Below are positions 14,388 through 14,464 of a stretch of 14,464 nt of DNA, piece by piece; within the stretch, counting starts at the first letter, position 1; each line of letters starts with the position of its first letter. The position numbers and the translations under genes were made by a program. Under the pieces are notes generated by a model. The model was not told the origin of the DNA and did not search any database. It saw only the letters and a program-made list of their open reading frames with translations. This DNA comes from Hydrogenovibrio sp. UBA650 (lineage in GTDB: Bacteria > Pseudomonadota > Gammaproteobacteria > Thiomicrospirales > Thiomicrospiraceae): contig DBOI01000148.1 in assembly GCA_002299245.1 (NCBI GenBank), positions 9,333-23,796 on the forward strand, written 5' to 3'.

Positions 14388-14464
14388 CTACAGGCCTACA
14401 CAAAAAGCTAAAGCTAACATCAAAAACATTAACGCTAGATAATGATTTAGGAATTGTGAGGTTC

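Larger units (their letters stand above)
1763..14397. repeat. dispersed over-represented palindrome AGGCCT (mostly CAGGCCT)
   Basis: I found AGGCCT starting at 1763, 2271, 3553, 5208, 6818, 6889, 7102, 7986, 8946, 9334, 11888, 11939, 12960, 13782 and 14392: 15 copies where about three are expected. Fourteen of the 15 carry CAGGCCT on at least one strand, and ten carry ACAGGCCT. Copies fall in different reading frames (ACA GGC CT, CAG GCC T, AAC AGG CCT) and in noncoding DNA, so codon use does not explain them. Confidence 0.7.

Noticed and set aside
1..14464. CRISPR array, tRNA, rRNA, insertion sequence or prophage
   Set aside because: No regularly spaced repeats, no cloverleaf or rRNA-like stretch, and no transposase, integrase or phage gene was recognised.

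Overview
The window reads as ordinary chromosome of a gammaproteobacterium with moderate GC (low-to-mid 40s percent by eye). The evidence is a set of genes with strong E. coli/Pseudomonas counterparts: nudE, cysQ, yrfG, a bacterial-type tpm, uup and a BaeS/BaeR pair. No rRNA, tRNA, insertion sequence, phage gene or CRISPR array is visible. The genus cannot be fixed from the sequence; a marine or halotolerant lineage is only a guess.

Left part (1-3063): the 3' end of a GGDEF (diguanylate cyclase) gene is followed by two tandem paralogues of COG0523/CobW-type metallochaperone GTPases. They are separated by about 700 bases of AT-rich DNA with no convincing gene. That spacer holds a perfect DnaA-box word, short inverted repeats and a possible gene remnant.

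Middle part (3117-5957): nudE-cysQ form a tight minus-strand pair (TGATG overlap). yrfG is divergent from them and converges on tpm. Together this is a small nucleotide and sulfur housekeeping cluster: NudE cleaves ADP-linked compounds, CysQ removes 3'-phosphoadenosine 5'-phosphate, and YrfG dephosphorylates IMP/GMP.

Middle-right part (6060-10707): four plus-strand genes with gaps of 9-15 bases look like one operon: a membrane-anchored CPIC thioredoxin-fold protein, a spermidine-synthase-fold protein, the ABC-F ATPase Uup, and a small membrane protein. They converge on a minus-strand pair, an HD-domain phosphohydrolase followed by an SRPBCC protein.

Right part (10708-14464): this is an envelope-stress module. 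A BaeS-like kinase and BaeR-like regulator (ATGA overlap) are followed by a secreted Spy/CpxP-like protein with two LTxxQ motifs, a strong intrinsic terminator, and a secreted His-rich DUF6515-like protein. The promoter regions of the kinase gene and of the spy-like gene share a direct repeat with 11-base period (TTGCNN-N5-TTGCAC). Its form suits an OmpR-family regulator, suggesting that BaeR controls both itself and the chaperone.

Across the whole window the palindrome AGGCCT, usually as CAGGCCT or ACAGGCCT, occurs far more often than expected. It lies in all three reading frames and between genes, so it looks like a DNA-level signal word. I found no clear evidence of an entirely new multi-gene system. 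The best leads are this repeated word, the shared regulator box, and the BaeSR/Spy/His-rich cassette.
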